Assembly (NCBI GenBank): GCA_937139475.1
Contig: CAKZQF010000159.1
Span: 1-63,887, forward strand
Source: an uncultured Gammaproteobacteria bacterium
Lineage (GTDB): Bacteria > Pseudomonadota > Gammaproteobacteria > Enterobacterales > Psychrobiaceae
Length of the DNA: 63,887 bases
Direction of reading: 5' to 3'
The notes beneath the pieces were generated by a model that did no database searches, was not told the DNA's origin, and saw nothing but the letters and a program-made list of their open reading frames with translations. Position numbers and translations under genes: made by a program. Positions 37,631 to 47,334 of the stretch are shown in pieces (the first letter of the stretch is position 1; each line of letters begins with the position of its first letter).

Positions 37631-38062
37631 CTATTTTTTCTGAGTTAACGGCAAATTAGCGGTTTTCCATTCAGCAATACCACCTTGCAGGTTATGGATA
37701 TTGGTGAAACCAGCTTTTTGCAACATTTGACATGCCTGAGTTGACGTCATTCCTGTATTACATACAACAATTATGGGGGCATCAAGCTCTTTTTCAAGTC
37801 CGCCAAATTCATTATTTTTCAACTTCGACAGCGGTAACAGCGTAGAGTCTAGAATATGGCCCTTCTTAAATTCGCTTTCACTGCGCACATCAATCACTTT
37901 TGCGCTCTCGCGATTCATGAGTAATGTGGCTTGTTGATGCGTGACTTTCTTTATCGTCGATAGGCCTGCTTTAACGCTGGTAAAAATCAACGCAATAAAG
38001 ACCCCGATCCATGCAATAGCAAGTAATGGGTTAGCCTGAAGAAATTCGATATATTGCTGCAT
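37631..38062 (-). CDS. yibN: Rhodanese-like domain protein YibN
   Basis: Protein of 143 residues with one N-terminal membrane helix (about 12-30) and a cytoplasmic rhodanese domain at about 45-140. The active-site cysteine C101 lies in IVVCNTGMTSTQA. Such proteins may transfer sulfur or interact with the Sec machinery; YibN function in detail is not settled to my knowledge. It heads the yibN-grxC-secB-gpsA cluster and is divergent from gpmI. Confidence 0.92.
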   Translation of the reverse strand: MQQYIEFLQANPLLAIAWIGVFIALIFTSVKAGLSTIKKVTHQQATLLMNRESAKVIDVRSESEFKKGHILDSTLLPLSKLKNNEFGGLEKELDAPIIVVCNTGMTSTQACQMLQKAGFTNIHNLQGGIAEWKTANLPLTQKK

Positions 38063-38280
38063 ATATAATCCTAAGTTATTCGCTCAAAATCCATCTATCC
38101 TTTGCTGATAAATGGTGATAATTTGCGCCTAGTATACAGACCAATCTATCACTTACCAATCGCCTTTCTCAATTGATTAAATTTGAGCATAACTAATCAC
38201 TAAATTTGTGTTTTTTATCTGCGCTACTCCGTGTAATATGTGCGCTATATCGGCCTCTAAATTTATTAGGAATTTCAACC

Positions 38281-39825
38281 ATGGTACACGCGAAAAAACC
38301 CTTAGTTTTACTTATTCTTGACGGTTGGGGTTATCGTGAAGAGACATCCAATAACGCAATAGCGCTGGCAAATACGCCGGTACTAGACGGCCTATGGGAA
38401 AACAACCCGGCAACACTGATTTCAGGATCAGGGGAAGATGTTGGATTACCTGACGGGCAAATGGGAAACTCTGAAGTAGGCCATGTCAACATTGGCTCAG
38501 GACGTATTGTTTATCAAAACTTTACCCGAATTAATAAAGCCATAATTGACGGTGATTTCAATACCAATCCAGCATTTGTTGAAAATATCGATAAAGCGGT
38601 TAACGCCGGCAAAGCCGTACACATTATGGGCTTGTTGTCTCCTGGTGGCGTTCACAGTCATGATGCTCACTTGCTAGCAATGGTTGAGCTGGCGGCAGCA
38701 CGCGGTGCCAGTGAAATATATGTCCACGCCTTCCTCGATGGTCGTGACACACCACCACGCAGTGCAATGGCATCAATAGAGAAATTTCAAGCGTTATTCA
38801 AGCAGCTTGGCAAAGGTCAATTTGCTTCATTAATCGGCCGTTATTACGCTATGGACCGCGATCAACGCTGGGACCGTGTCGAGTCAGCTTATAACTTAAT
38901 CACGCATGGGCAAAACCAGCACAGCGTAAACTGTCCAGTTCAGGCATTAGAGCAAGCTTATGCACGGGATGAAAATGATGAGTTCGTCGCGGCAACATCG
39001 ATCACCAAAGAAAATGGAGAGCTGGTCACACTGAATGATGGTGATTCATTATTCTTCATGAATTTTAGAGCAGACCGTGCGCGCGAAATTTCCCGCGCCT
39101 TTGTCGATCAAGATTTCAATGAGTTCTCTCGCCAATCTCATCCTAAATTAGCGGGTTTTGTGCAGCTAACTCAATATGCAGACTCCATTGTTAGCCCAAT
39201 TGCTTTTGCCCCTGAGACGCTTGATAACACCTTGGGACAATGGTTGCAGGACAAAAATAAAACACAATTACGTATTTCAGAAACAGAGAAATATGCTCAC
39301 GTTACCTTCTTCTTCAACGGTGGAGTGGAGTCAGTCTTTAATGGTGAGGAACGCATTCTTATTCCTTCTCCAGATGTTGCAACTTATGACTTACAGCCAG
39401 AAATGAATTCAGAGCTATTAACCGACAAACTTGTTGGCGCTATTGATAGTGGAAAATACGACGTGATTGTATGTAACTATCCCAACGGTGACATGGTTGG
39501 ACACACCGGAGTTATGAGTGCTGCGGTAAAAGCCTGTGAAGCGGTTGATCATTGTGTAGGGCGAGTAGTAGATGCATTAAAGGCTGTTGGTGGCGAATGC
39601 CTAATCACCGCAGACCATGGTAACGCTGAGCAAATGGTTAACCCTAGTACACAGCAAGCACACACCGCGCACACCAGCGAACCGGTACCGTTTATCTATG
39701 TGGGTCGCCCAGCAACCCCTCAATCACAGGGTAGACTAAGCGATATTGCGCCAACAATGTTGTCATTAATGGGGATGGACATCCCTGAGGAAATGACTGG
39801 TAAACCGCTGATGAAATTGAGCTAA
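38281..39825 (+). CDS. gpmI: 2,3-bisphosphoglycerate-independent phosphoglycerate mutase
   Basis: Glycolytic enzyme interconverting 3- and 2-phosphoglycerate with two manganese ions. The protein has 514 residues from the ATG at 38281, which has AGGA upstream and gives the standard N-terminus [20 protein letters not shown]; a longer in-frame start at 38206 has no support. The catalytic Ser is S64 in [13 protein letters not shown]; metal ligands lie in [11 protein letters not shown] near 435-445 and [12 protein letters not shown]. envC follows four bases after the stop. Confidence 0.97.
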   Translation: MVHAKKPLVLLILDGWGYREETSNNAIALANTPVLDGLWENNPATLISGSGEDVGLPDGQMGNSEVGHVNIGSGRIVYQNFTRINKAIIDGDFNTNPAFVENIDKAVNAGKAVHIMGLLSPGGVHSHDAHLLAMVELAAARGASEIYVHAFLDGRDTPPRSAMASIEKFQALFKQLGKGQFASLIGRYYAMDRDQRWDRVESAYNLITHGQNQHSVNCPVQALEQAYARDENDEFVAATSITKENGELVTLNDGDSLFFMNFRADRAREISRAFVDQDFNEFSRQSHPKLAGFVQLTQYADSIVSPIAFAPETLDNTLGQWLQDKNKTQLRISETEKYAHVTFFFNGGVESVFNGEERILIPSPDVATYDLQPEMNSELLTDKLVGAIDSGKYDVIVCNYPNGDMVGHTGVMSAAVKACEAVDHCVGRVVDALKAVGGECLITADHGNAEQMVNPSTQQAHTAHTSEPVPFIYVGRPATPQSQGRLSDIAPTMLSLMGMDIPEEMTGKPLMKLS

Positions 39826-39829
39826 CCAT

Positions 39830-40954
39830 TTGGCTGCTCAGTTATTCATTCGTATTTGCGTGCTCATTACGCTACTACTTTGTAGCGCAATGAGCTGTGC
39901 TGATACGACACAGCAACAAGCGCTCAAGGACGTAAAAAACAAAATAACCCAGCAACAGGCACTCCTAAAAAGCCAGAAGCAAGACCAAACTTCATTAAAT
40001 AACGCATTGCGTCGCGTGGAGGGAAAAATTGCTAGCGCGGCAAAGGAATTATATAAAACCAATCAACAGTTAATATTGGTTGCTCAAGAGCAGCAGCAAC
40101 TGAGAAGCAAAGAACAAAACCTAAATACGCAAAAAGTGATGCAACAGGCCGCACTGAGTAAGCAGGTTAAGAGCGCCTATATGACCGGCAATCATAATGT
40201 TCTACAACTTATCCTCAATCAAGACAAAAGCAGCGAAACACAACGTCTTTTGGGGTACTACCACTTCCTAAATAAAGCACGCATTGAATCGATTACTCAA
40301 TTAAAGCAAACATTAACTGAGCTACAGTACGTACAATCTGAATTAAAGACCAGTGAGCAACGGCTAACCGCATTAAAGAAAACCCAACTAGCTCACGAAA
40401 AATCATTAGGCCAAGAGAAAAACAAGCGCAGCAAAGCCCTGCAAGCCCTCAATAAATCTTATTTAAAGAATAGTGAAGATTTAGAACGGTATCAGTTGTC
40501 AGAAATAGACATCAAACAATTAATTAGAAATGCCCAGCAAGTAAAGCCAATAAAACTCAATGGATTAACCCAACATAAACGTAAACTGAAGCATCCGGTA
40601 AAAGGGAAAATACGACACCGTTTTGGTAGTAAACGTCATGGCAGGTTACTATGGAAAGGCATTACAATTGCCGGCAATGAGGGGCAGAGTATATCGGCGA
40701 TTCATCATGGCAAAGTTATATACTCAGACTGGATAAAAGGCTTTGGCTTAGTCATCGTTATTGACCACGGCAAGGGATTTATGAGCTTATATGGTCACAA
40801 TCAGGCCTTGCTGAAAAACGCGGGAGACATGGTGACAGCCAATGAAAAAATAGCGTTACTCGGGCAAAGTGGTGGACAGAACCAACCCGGACTTTATTTT
40901 GAAATACGCTATAAAGGAAAAGCAATCAACCCGACACAGTGGCTAAAGAAGTAG
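39830..40954 (+). CDS. envC: Murein hydrolase activator EnvC
   Basis: Periplasmic activator of cell-separation amidases, 374 residues. A signal peptide (about 1-24) is followed by a long coiled coil (about 25-235) and a C-terminal LytM domain (about 255-374). The LytM zinc motifs are degenerate: RHRFGSKRHGRLLWKG lacks the HxxxD pattern and LYFEIRYKG replaces HxH, as expected of EnvC, which activates AmiA/AmiB and does not cut peptidoglycan itself. The start is a TTG at 39830, four bases after gpmI; no better start with a signal peptide exists. The coiled coil is the part that binds FtsEX, which is encoded 3-5 kb downstream. Confidence 0.93.
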   Translation: MAAQLFIRICVLITLLLCSAMSCADTTQQQALKDVKNKITQQQALLKSQKQDQTSLNNALRRVEGKIASAAKELYKTNQQLILVAQEQQQLRSKEQNLNTQKVMQQAALSKQVKSAYMTGNHNVLQLILNQDKSSETQRLLGYYHFLNKARIESITQLKQTLTELQYVQSELKTSEQRLTALKKTQLAHEKSLGQEKNKRSKALQALNKSYLKNSEDLERYQLSEIDIKQLIRNAQQVKPIKLNGLTQHKRKLKHPVKGKIRHRFGSKRHGRLLWKGITIAGNEGQSISAIHHGKVIYSDWIKGFGLVIVIDHGKGFMSLYGHNQALLKNAGDMVTANEKIALLGQSGGQNQPGLYFEIRYKGKAINPTQWLKK

Positions 40955-40991
40955 GCCATTACGAAACGTTAAAAACCAGCAATAACCATTG

Positions 40992-41033
40992 GATTTTTAT
41001 TAAAAATCTGTTCAAATATGCTGAATATTTGAA
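40992..41033. promoter_or_regulatory. Two adjacent palindromes between envC and yibQ
   Basis: GATTTTTA-T-TAAAAATC (40992-41008) and TTCAAATAT-GCTGA-ATATTTGAA (41011-41033) lie side by side 30-70 bases before the yibQ start. The second could be a weak terminator or operator. Confidence 0.4.
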
Positions 41034-41065
41034 AAGGATGCATTCCCACCGGAGTAGTGATAGTG

Positions 41066-41878
41066 ATGCGATATTTTCTTAACTGCAACATAATAGCAGC
41101 GGTCTTATTTTTTTATTTCAATCCGGTAGCCATTGCCGAAAGCCCCAAGATAGCCATCGTGATAGATGATATGGGGTATCGTAGTACTGACAGGGCAGCA
41201 ATACAGCTAAAAGGACAGTTTACATTTGCTATTGTACCTTTCGCTCCACTAACAAAACAATTAGCAGTAGCAGCATACGATAGTGACCGAGAAGTTATCG
41301 CTCATTTACCTATGGAAGCGACAAGGAGTAATCATTTACTCGGAAAAGGCGCACTACTAACTAGCATGGATGAAGCGCAGACTCGCGCTCAAATTAACCA
41401 GTCATTAGATAATATTCCCCATATTCGCGGGCTCAATAATCATATGGGAAGTAAATATACTGCTCATTCGCAATCTCTACAATGGTTAATGGATGAGCTA
41501 AACCAGCGTAACCTATACTTTTTAGATAGCTTAACTACACCGCTCTCTATCGCTGAACGTAGCGCGACGCAAAGTGGTTTAAAAACGGCGCATCGCCATA
41601 TATTTTTAGACAACCAGCTTGATAATGCATACTTAACTACTCAGTTTAATCGCCTGATATCAATAGCACACTCAAATGGTTATGCTATTGCAATAGCGCA
41701 CCCCCATCCAGAAACGGTTTCCTTCTTGAATAATATTGAGGGTGTATTAGCGGAGAACAATATTGAATTGGTGCCGTTGTCGACTCTATTACCAAGGACC
41801 ACTGCGCAAGCACGTAGGGTCCACTTTTCACAATCCGCTGCAGGCAAGGCAACCATAAAGCAAACAGCGCCAAATTAA
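41066..41878 (+). CDS. yibQ: Divergent polysaccharide deacetylase family protein YibQ
   Basis: Exported protein of 270 residues with a signal peptide (about 1-25) and a deacetylase-like barrel. Family segments: IAIVIDDMGYRSTDRAAIQL near the start of the mature part, REVIAHLPMEATR, GLNNHMGSKYT, YFLDSLTTP and AIAIAHPHPETV near the end. The standard deacetylase motif is altered, as in this divergent family. Possible starts are GTG 41057, GTG 41063 and ATG 41066; the ATG is the most likely given the GGAG at 41051. It follows envC, as in many gammaproteobacteria. Confidence 0.9.
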   Translation: MRYFLNCNIIAAVLFFYFNPVAIAESPKIAIVIDDMGYRSTDRAAIQLKGQFTFAIVPFAPLTKQLAVAAYDSDREVIAHLPMEATRSNHLLGKGALLTSMDEAQTRAQINQSLDNIPHIRGLNNHMGSKYTAHSQSLQWLMDELNQRNLYFLDSLTTPLSIAERSATQSGLKTAHRHIFLDNQLDNAYLTTQFNRLISIAHSNGYAIAIAHPHPETVSFLNNIEGVLAENNIELVPLSTLLPRTTAQARRVHFSQSAAGKATIKQTAPN

Positions 41879-41883
41879 AGTTA

Positions 41884-42165
41884 CTATATCGTTAAGACTT
41901 CGAGCTGATTAAGTATGTGCAGGGCTTGCTGGTTGCTATTGTCACAGATTTCGCTGTCAGCTTTAAATTCACTACAAACAGCAGGCCTGGAAGGCTTGCC
42001 AAAGATTTTGCACAGATTACCATCATCAAGTTGAATACACCTGACTCCGGCGGTTTTTCCTTCCGGCATGCCAGGTATCGGTGAAGAGATAGACGGGGCA
42101 ATACAACAAGCGCCACAACCAAGGCGACAAGATTGCTCTTCTTCGGTTTGATGATATTCACTCAT
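41884..42165 (-). CDS. YkgJ family cysteine-cluster protein
   Basis: Small protein of 93 residues with the cysteine pattern C-RLG-CGACC in the N-terminal third, then [15 protein letters not shown] and [14 protein letters not shown], eight or more cysteines in the arrangement of the YkgJ/zinc- or iron-binding cluster family. Function is unknown. It is convergent with yibQ, only five bases apart, and upstream of nothing obvious. Confidence 0.88.
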   Translation of the reverse strand: MSEYHQTEEEQSCRLGCGACCIAPSISSPIPGMPEGKTAGVRCIQLDDGNLCKIFGKPSRPAVCSEFKADSEICDNSNQQALHILNQLEVLTI

Positions 42166-42250
42166 TAGCCAGCCCCTAGTCGCATTAATTTATATTGCTA
42201 TCAACAGTCACACTCAAGCACACGCTATGTGCCAACAAACAGGCACAAAA

Positions 42251-42269
42251 AAAGCAGCCTAGGCTGCTT
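42251..42269. terminator. Intrinsic terminator of rpoH
   Basis: AAAGCAGCC/GGCTGCTTT stem with a very tight centre (TA); on the minus strand a seven-T run follows. It lies just after the rpoH stop. T-rich flanks on both sides allow bidirectional action. Confidence 0.8.
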
Positions 42270-42274
42270 TTTCA

Positions 42275-43132
42275 TTATTCCATTGCTGCTTTGAGCTTTT
42301 TCATTGCATTTTTTTCTAGCTGCCTAACTCGCTCAGCTGAAACCTCGTAATGAGCAGCTAAGTCTTGAAGCGTTGTTTTATCTTCAGACAACCAGCGTGA
42401 TTGAACAATGTGCTGGCTTCGCTCATCTAATGTCGCCATTGCATTTTTTAACTTACGGGCAGCGTGTGATTCCCAATTCTTCTCTTCCACATACTCAGAA
42501 ACATTTGATGATTTGTCTTCTAGGTACTGAGTTGGAGCGAAATTGCTTGGGCTGCTGTCATCATCGTCATTAGTTAGGTCATATGAGCTATCGGACATTG
42601 TCATCCGAGACTCCATTTCCACCACATCACGCGTTGATACACCGAGCTCTTTTGCAACCACATTCACTTCTTCTTGATTGAACCAACCAAGACGTTTTTT
42701 GTTTTTACGCAGATTAAAGAACAGCTTACGCTGTGCTTTCGTTGTTGCTACTTTGACAATGCGCCAATTCTTAAGCACGTACTCATGAATTTCAGCTTTT
42801 ATCCAATGCACGGCAAACGATACCAAACGAACACCCACTTCAGGGTTGAAACGCTTAACCGCTTTCATTAAGCCAACATTACCTTCTTGAATCAAATCAG
42901 AATGCGGCAAACCGTAGCCAGAATAGCTTTTAGCAACATGAACAACGAATCGTAGATGCGACATAATCAGCTTTTGTGCTGCTTCAAGATCGCCATCATT
43001 ATATAAACGAGTAGCCAATTCGCGCTCTTCTTGAGCATCAAGCATAGGAATCCGCGCAGCTTGTGCTACGTATGATTCGATACTACCAGAAGTGACTGGC
43101 ATCAATGCGTTTGATTGAATTACATTACTCAT
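42275..43132 (-). CDS. rpoH: RNA polymerase heat-shock sigma factor RpoH (sigma-32)
   Basis: Sigma-32 of 285 residues, the usual length. Region 1.2 and 2 span about 10-125, with [38 protein letters not shown] as core region 2; the RpoH-box-like segment [18 protein letters not shown], which marks the family, is at about 130-150; region 4 with [26 protein letters not shown] is at the C-terminus. It directs transcription of heat-shock genes. It is downstream of ftsY-ftsE-ftsX in the conserved order. Confidence 0.97.
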   Translation of the reverse strand: MSNVIQSNALMPVTSGSIESYVAQAARIPMLDAQEERELATRLYNDGDLEAAQKLIMSHLRFVVHVAKSYSGYGLPHSDLIQEGNVGLMKAVKRFNPEVGVRLVSFAVHWIKAEIHEYVLKNWRIVKVATTKAQRKLFFNLRKNKKRLGWFNQEEVNVVAKELGVSTRDVVEMESRMTMSDSSYDLTNDDDDSSPSNFAPTQYLEDKSSNVSEYVEEKNWESHAARKLKNAMATLDERSQHIVQSRWLSEDKTTLQDLAAHYEVSAERVRQLEKNAMKKLKAAME

Positions 43133-43257
43133 TTATTCACCCTTTTCTCTAACTTCGTCCCGAGTCTACCACGCCAATTAAAGGATCGCTAGAGGATCAC
43201 AGCAATCAATGTTACCAACTGTTTCAAAGGCGATTAACCTCTTATGAACAGCAACAA

Positions 43258-44244
43258 CTACAACTGATTTTCTGGTTCAATTTCATAAACATGGCGCATC
43301 ACAGAAAGGTATGCTCCAAGCCAGCCCAATCCTGCTGAAAGTGTGATCAAGATCAAAAATTCGGTTAAATCCAATCCAGATAGCACTATCTGCGCACCAA
43401 GCTGGTCAGCTAACATTACAAAGGCACCTTCTAACCAAATGAGAATTAGAGAAACAAGTACCCAGGCAATAACCCCACCAATTAGACCATACCAAATACC
43501 AGTATAGAGAAACGGGCGCCGAATAAAATCGTTGGTAGCGCCTACCAACTTAAGTACTTCAATCTCTTCTCTTCGATTAAGGATTGCCAAGCGAATGGTG
43601 TTGGCCAATACCAATACAACGGATAATAGAAGCAATGCACCAAGTGCAAACACACCGTCTTCAAGCAGGTTGATTATTGCCGTCAACTTCTCAAGCCATG
43701 TGATATCTAATTTGCCAAAAGCAACTTCAGGTTGTTGTTGTAACTTTTCGAGTAACTCACGCGCCCCCTCAGGAGCTGAATATTGCACAGTCGGCGTTAC
43801 CAACAATAAACTGGGTAACGGGTTTTTATCTAAATACTCAAGCGCCTCGCCAAACCCTGATAACTGTTTAAACTCAGCAAGCGCCTGCACCGACGAGATG
43901 TATTGCACATCACTTACTTGTGGATACAACTGAATTCGATTAATTACTTTTTGTGCCTGTGATTGCGCTATATTTTCATTTAGAAATAAGCTAATTTGGG
44001 CGGCATTATCCCAATTTCCTCGTAAGTGTTCACTGTTCTTAAGTAATAAATGGAGGGTCGCCGGGAGTGCCAAACTAACCCCAATTACCGCCATCGTCAG
44101 CATGGAAGCGACGGGCATTCGCCATAACTCACCGACACTGGCAAATGCCTGTTGCAAATGACGTAAAAAAAACATCACCACGCGATGCCCCGGCACATGA
44201 CTAGAAGCACTTGGTGACTTACGCTGACTAAATAACAGGCTCAA
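43258..44244 (-). CDS. ftsX: Cell division protein FtsX
   Basis: Membrane subunit of the FtsEX complex, which controls EnvC and so the septal amidases. A cytoplasmic N-terminal tail, one membrane helix, a periplasmic domain (NIAQSQAQKVINRIQLYP onward) that would bind EnvC, and three further helices at the C-terminus. The open frame reaches an ATG at 44280 that lacks a ribosome-binding site; a TTG at 44244 has AAGGAG seven bases upstream and is used here, giving 328 residues. A GTG at 44250 is also possible. All options overlap the end of ftsE. Confidence 0.92.
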   Translation of the reverse strand: MSLLFSQRKSPSASSHVPGHRVVMFFLRHLQQAFASVGELWRMPVASMLTMAVIGVSLALPATLHLLLKNSEHLRGNWDNAAQISLFLNENIAQSQAQKVINRIQLYPQVSDVQYISSVQALAEFKQLSGFGEALEYLDKNPLPSLLLVTPTVQYSAPEGARELLEKLQQQPEVAFGKLDITWLEKLTAIINLLEDGVFALGALLLLSVVLVLANTIRLAILNRREEIEVLKLVGATNDFIRRPFLYTGIWYGLIGGVIAWVLVSLILIWLEGAFVMLADQLGAQIVLSGLDLTEFLILITLSAGLGWLGAYLSVMRHVYEIEPENQL

Positions 44245-44932
44245 AATCACTCTCCTTAAGTGCAGTAGATGATAAGCCATCTTGAATGAGTTGGCCTTGT
44301 TCTAACGTGAACGTGTGATACTTCATTCGAGCGATAAGTCCCAAATCATGGGTTGCAATCAATACCGCAACACCAACCGAGTTTAACTCCTCAAATACGC
44401 GCATAATCTCAAGCGACAATGCTGGATCTAGATTTCCCGTTGGCTCATCAGCTAATAATAACGGCGGCTTGTTTACTATCGCACGCGCTATACCGACACG
44501 TTGCAATTCGCCACCGGACAGGGTGTTCGGCATGTTATTGAGTTTGCTAAGTAGCCCCACCTTATCAAGTGATGCGGCAACACGGCGCTTGATGTCTGAC
44601 AGGTGATAACCTTCAATAATTAAAGGAATTGCCACATTGTTAAATACACTACGGTCCATTAATAAGCGATGATTCTGGAAAATCATGCCTATATCACGAC
44701 GCGCAAAGGGGACTTGTTTTTTGGTTATTTTGTTGAGGTTGTGGCCATTGATAAAGACTTGTCCTGAGGTAGGCCGCTCCATCATCGCAACAAGTTTTAA
44801 AAGCGTGCTCTTACCCGCACCAGAATGGCCTGTTAAAAAAGCCATTTCTCCGGCTTCAAGATGAAAGCTCACCCGATTTAATGCTTGCTGCCCACCAGGG
44901 TAGACCTTGGTGACCTCTTCAAATCGAATCAT
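44228..44932 (-). CDS. ftsE: Cell division ATP-binding protein FtsE
   Basis: ABC-type ATPase of 234 residues that acts with FtsX at the septum. Walker A GHSGAGKST lies at 35-43, the signature LSGGELQRVGIARA near 137-150, Walker B PPLLLADEPTGNLDP near 160, and the H-loop ATHD near 193. The spacing to ftsY is 53 bases. Order ftsY-ftsE-ftsX-rpoH is standard for gammaproteobacteria. Confidence 0.97.
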   Translation of the reverse strand: MIRFEEVTKVYPGGQQALNRVSFHLEAGEMAFLTGHSGAGKSTLLKLVAMMERPTSGQVFINGHNLNKITKKQVPFARRDIGMIFQNHRLLMDRSVFNNVAIPLIIEGYHLSDIKRRVAASLDKVGLLSKLNNMPNTLSGGELQRVGIARAIVNKPPLLLADEPTGNLDPALSLEIMRVFEELNSVGVAVLIATHDLGLIARMKYHTFTLEQGQLIQDGLSSTALKESDFEPVI

Positions 44933-44985
44933 GCTTTCATCCCTTTTGTAAAATTGCAGTGGCCTATATCAGTGAAGCTTAAGTA

Positions 44986-46470
44986 TTATTCATCTTTAAT
45001 GAATAGCGCCTCAATAAAGTCTTTGCTGTTAAACTCACGTAAGTCATCAATACCTTCACCGACGCCAATATAGCGAATAGGGATCCCGTATTTATCCGCC
45101 AAACCAAACACTACTCCACCTTTGGCAGTACCATCAAGTTTAGTGATTGTTAAGCCGGTTACTTCAACAGCATCGTTAAATAGCTCGACTTGGCTCATCG
45201 CATTTTGCCCAGTCCCAGCATCTAATGTCAGCATGATCTCATGCGGCGCAGTATCATCAAGCTTACGCATTACCCGAACCACTTTCTTGAGCTCGTCCAT
45301 TAAGTGTGCTTTGTTTTGTAAGCGGCCCGCGGTATCTGCAATCAATACATCAATGTTACGAGCTTTGGCGGCTTGCACGGCATCAAAGATAACAGACGCG
45401 CTGTCAGCGCCGGTATGCTGAGCTATTACGCTAATATCATTACGCTCACCCCAAACCTGTAACTGTTCAACAGCGGCAGCACGGAATGTATCACCAGCAG
45501 CCAAGGCCACTTTCTTGCCCTGTTGTTGGAACTGCTTAGCCAGCTTACCAATGGTTGTTGTTTTACCAACACCGTTAACGCCAACCATCAAAATAACGTA
45601 AGGTCCATCAGACTTTTCAATATTAAGGGGAATAGAAACAGGCTCAACGATGTCGTTCATTTCTTGTTGTAGCAATTGATATAGTGCTTCACCATCTTTA
45701 AGTTGCTTGCGGCTCGCTCCTTTAGTCAGTGAATCAATGATCTTTACCGTTGTATCAACACCAACATCAGCAACTAATAACTGCTCTTCAAGCTCTTCAA
45801 ATAAATCATCGTCTATTTTCTTGCCACTAAATAGACTAAATAGGCCACCACCTAGATTTTGTTTGGTACGTTTTAAACCTTCTTTCAAGCGAGAGAAAAA
45901 GCCTGATTTCTTAGGTTCTGGTGTTTGCTCGGCTGCAATTCGTTCTGCCTCTGCTTGCTCTGCAGCAACGCGCTCGGCTTCTGCTTGCTCTGCAGCAACG
46001 CGCTCTGCCTCTGCTTGCTCGGCAGCAACACGCTCGGCTTCTGCTTGCTCGGCTGCAACACGCTCTGCTTCTGCTTGCTCGGCGTCAACACGCTGTGCTT
46101 CTGCTTGCTCGGCAGCAATACGCTCAGCCTCTGCTTGCTCGGCAGCAATACGCTGTGCTTCTGCTTGCTCGGCAGCAATACGCTGTGCCTCTGCTTGCTC
46201 GGCTGCAACGCGCTCAGCTTCTGCTTGCTCGGCAGCAACACGCTCTGCTTCTGCTTGCTCAGCAGCAACACGCTGTGCTTCTGCTTGCTCGGCAGCGACA
46301 CGCTCTGCCTCTGCTTGCTCGGCAACGACACGCTCTGCCTCTGCTTGCTCGGCAGCAGCACGCTGTTCTTCGGCTAGTTCAACATCTTGCAGTTGCTCTT
46401 TTTTCTCTTCGGTATCAGTTTGTTTGTTTTTACCAAACCCCAACCAACCGAACATGCCCTTTTTAGCCAT
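44986..46470 (-). CDS. ftsY: Signal recognition particle receptor FtsY with decapeptide-repeat N-terminus
   Basis: SRP receptor of 494 residues. The C-terminal NG domain (about 190-494) carries the GTPase motifs [15 protein letters not shown] near 297, the DTAGR segment and [10 protein letters not shown], and matches other FtsY proteins. The N-terminal acidic A domain is unusual: residues about 33-175 are 14 copies of a ten-residue unit of the type [10 protein letters not shown], with Q/E, V/I and D variants. It probably forms a long helix or coiled coil. The A domain varies in length across bacteria and helps bind the membrane and translocon. Divergent from rsmD, the usual neighbour. Confidence 0.96.
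   Translation of the reverse strand: MAKKGMFGWLGFGKNKQTDTEEKKEQLQDVELAEEQRAAAEQAEAERVVAEQAEAERVAAEQAEAQRVAAEQAEAERVAAEQAEAERVAAEQAEAQRIAAEQAEAQRIAAEQAEAERIAAEQAEAQRVDAEQAEAERVAAEQAEAERVAAEQAEAERVAAEQAEAERVAAEQAEAERIAAEQTPEPKKSGFFSRLKEGLKRTKQNLGGGLFSLFSGKKIDDDLFEELEEQLLVADVGVDTTVKIIDSLTKGASRKQLKDGEALYQLLQQEMNDIVEPVSIPLNIEKSDGPYVILMVGVNGVGKTTTIGKLAKQFQQQGKKVALAAGDTFRAAAVEQLQVWGERNDISVIAQHTGADSASVIFDAVQAAKARNIDVLIADTAGRLQNKAHLMDELKKVVRVMRKLDDTAPHEIMLTLDAGTGQNAMSQVELFNDAVEVTGLTITKLDGTAKGGVVFGLADKYGIPIRYIGVGEGIDDLREFNSKDFIEALFIKDE
45941..46372 (-). repeat. 30-bp tandem repeat array in ftsY
   Basis: About 14 imperfect copies of a 30-base unit, each encoding a decapeptide AEQAEAxRxA. Unit boundaries keep the frame, so gain or loss of whole units would not disrupt ftsY. 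Copy number is likely to vary between strains. Confidence 0.9.
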
Positions 46471-46593
46471 TTTAATAAAACCTTATTACTTCTATTACGT
46501 TTTAGTCGCACAACTTGTTAAAATAAGCGATTAAAACCATGCTTTAGATAATTTTGCACAGATGATAACAAATACAAGCGAGTTGAGGTAGAT

Positions 46594-47166
46594 ATGTCAG
46601 TAGGAAAAGGTCGTTCAGGACAAGTAAGGATCATTAGTGGGCAATGGCGTAGTCGTAAATTACCCGTGAATGACGTTGAAGGCTTACGCCCTACTACCGA
46701 CAGAGTCAAAGAAACCGTCTTCAATTGGCTTGCGCCTTACCTCGACGGCGCAAATTGCTTGGATTTATTTGCCGGCAGTGGGGGTCTCTCTTTCGAAGCT
46801 TTATCTCGCTATGCCGTAGGTGCATTACTTATTGAAAAAGACCGTGGAGCTGCAAAACAATTACAAACTAACTTAGCCACACTAAAGTGTGACAACGCCG
46901 TGGTTAAAAACCAAGATAGCTTATCCGTCTTAGAGAAAGGAACGACTCAACAATTTGATATTGTATTTATTGATCCGCCTTTTCGAAAAAACCTACTCGA
47001 AAAAACCTGTCACCTGTTGGAATCTAAGGGCTGGTTAAGCGAAAACGCCATGATATATATTGAAGTGGAGTCAGAATTAGCAGCACCTACGTTACCGGAT
47101 AATTGGCACTGCTTAAAAACCAAACAGGCTGGTCAGGTGTCATTCGCTCTGTGGCAGCGCAATTAA
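46594..47166 (+). CDS. rsmD: 16S rRNA (guanine(966)-N2)-methyltransferase RsmD
   Basis: SAM-dependent N2-guanine methyltransferase of 190 residues acting on the assembled 30S subunit. The SAM motif is CLDLFAGSGGLSFEALSRYA at about 55-74, and the catalytic (D/N)PPF motif is FIDPPFRKN near 125-133. The N-terminus VRIISGQWRSRKLPV is typical. Divergent from ftsY, as in E. coli. Confidence 0.96.
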   Translation: MSVGKGRSGQVRIISGQWRSRKLPVNDVEGLRPTTDRVKETVFNWLAPYLDGANCLDLFAGSGGLSFEALSRYAVGALLIEKDRGAAKQLQTNLATLKCDNAVVKNQDSLSVLEKGTTQQFDIVFIDPPFRKNLLEKTCHLLESKGWLSENAMIYIEVESELAAPTLPDNWHCLKTKQAGQVSFALWQRN

Positions 47167-47334
47167 TTACACGACTCTCTACAATGAGTTAACGTCAATT
47201 AATTCATTTTATTTAGATTTTCTTTGATATCGTATAATACAAAGATTTATTTAGCCGTTACTATGCAAATAAATTGTACAATAACGAACGCAGAAGTTAA
47301 GTTAGACACTGTAAACGTAAAAGGATAAACCATT

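Noticed and set aside
41892..42161. 89-codon frame overlapping the YkgJ-type gene
   Set aside because: Different frame of the same DNA without the conserved cysteine pattern.
45707..46534. Long frames on the + strand opposite ftsY (up to 275 codons)
   Set aside because: They are mirror products of the 30-bp repeat and consist of repetitive Ala/Ser/Cys units; ftsY on the minus strand is certain.
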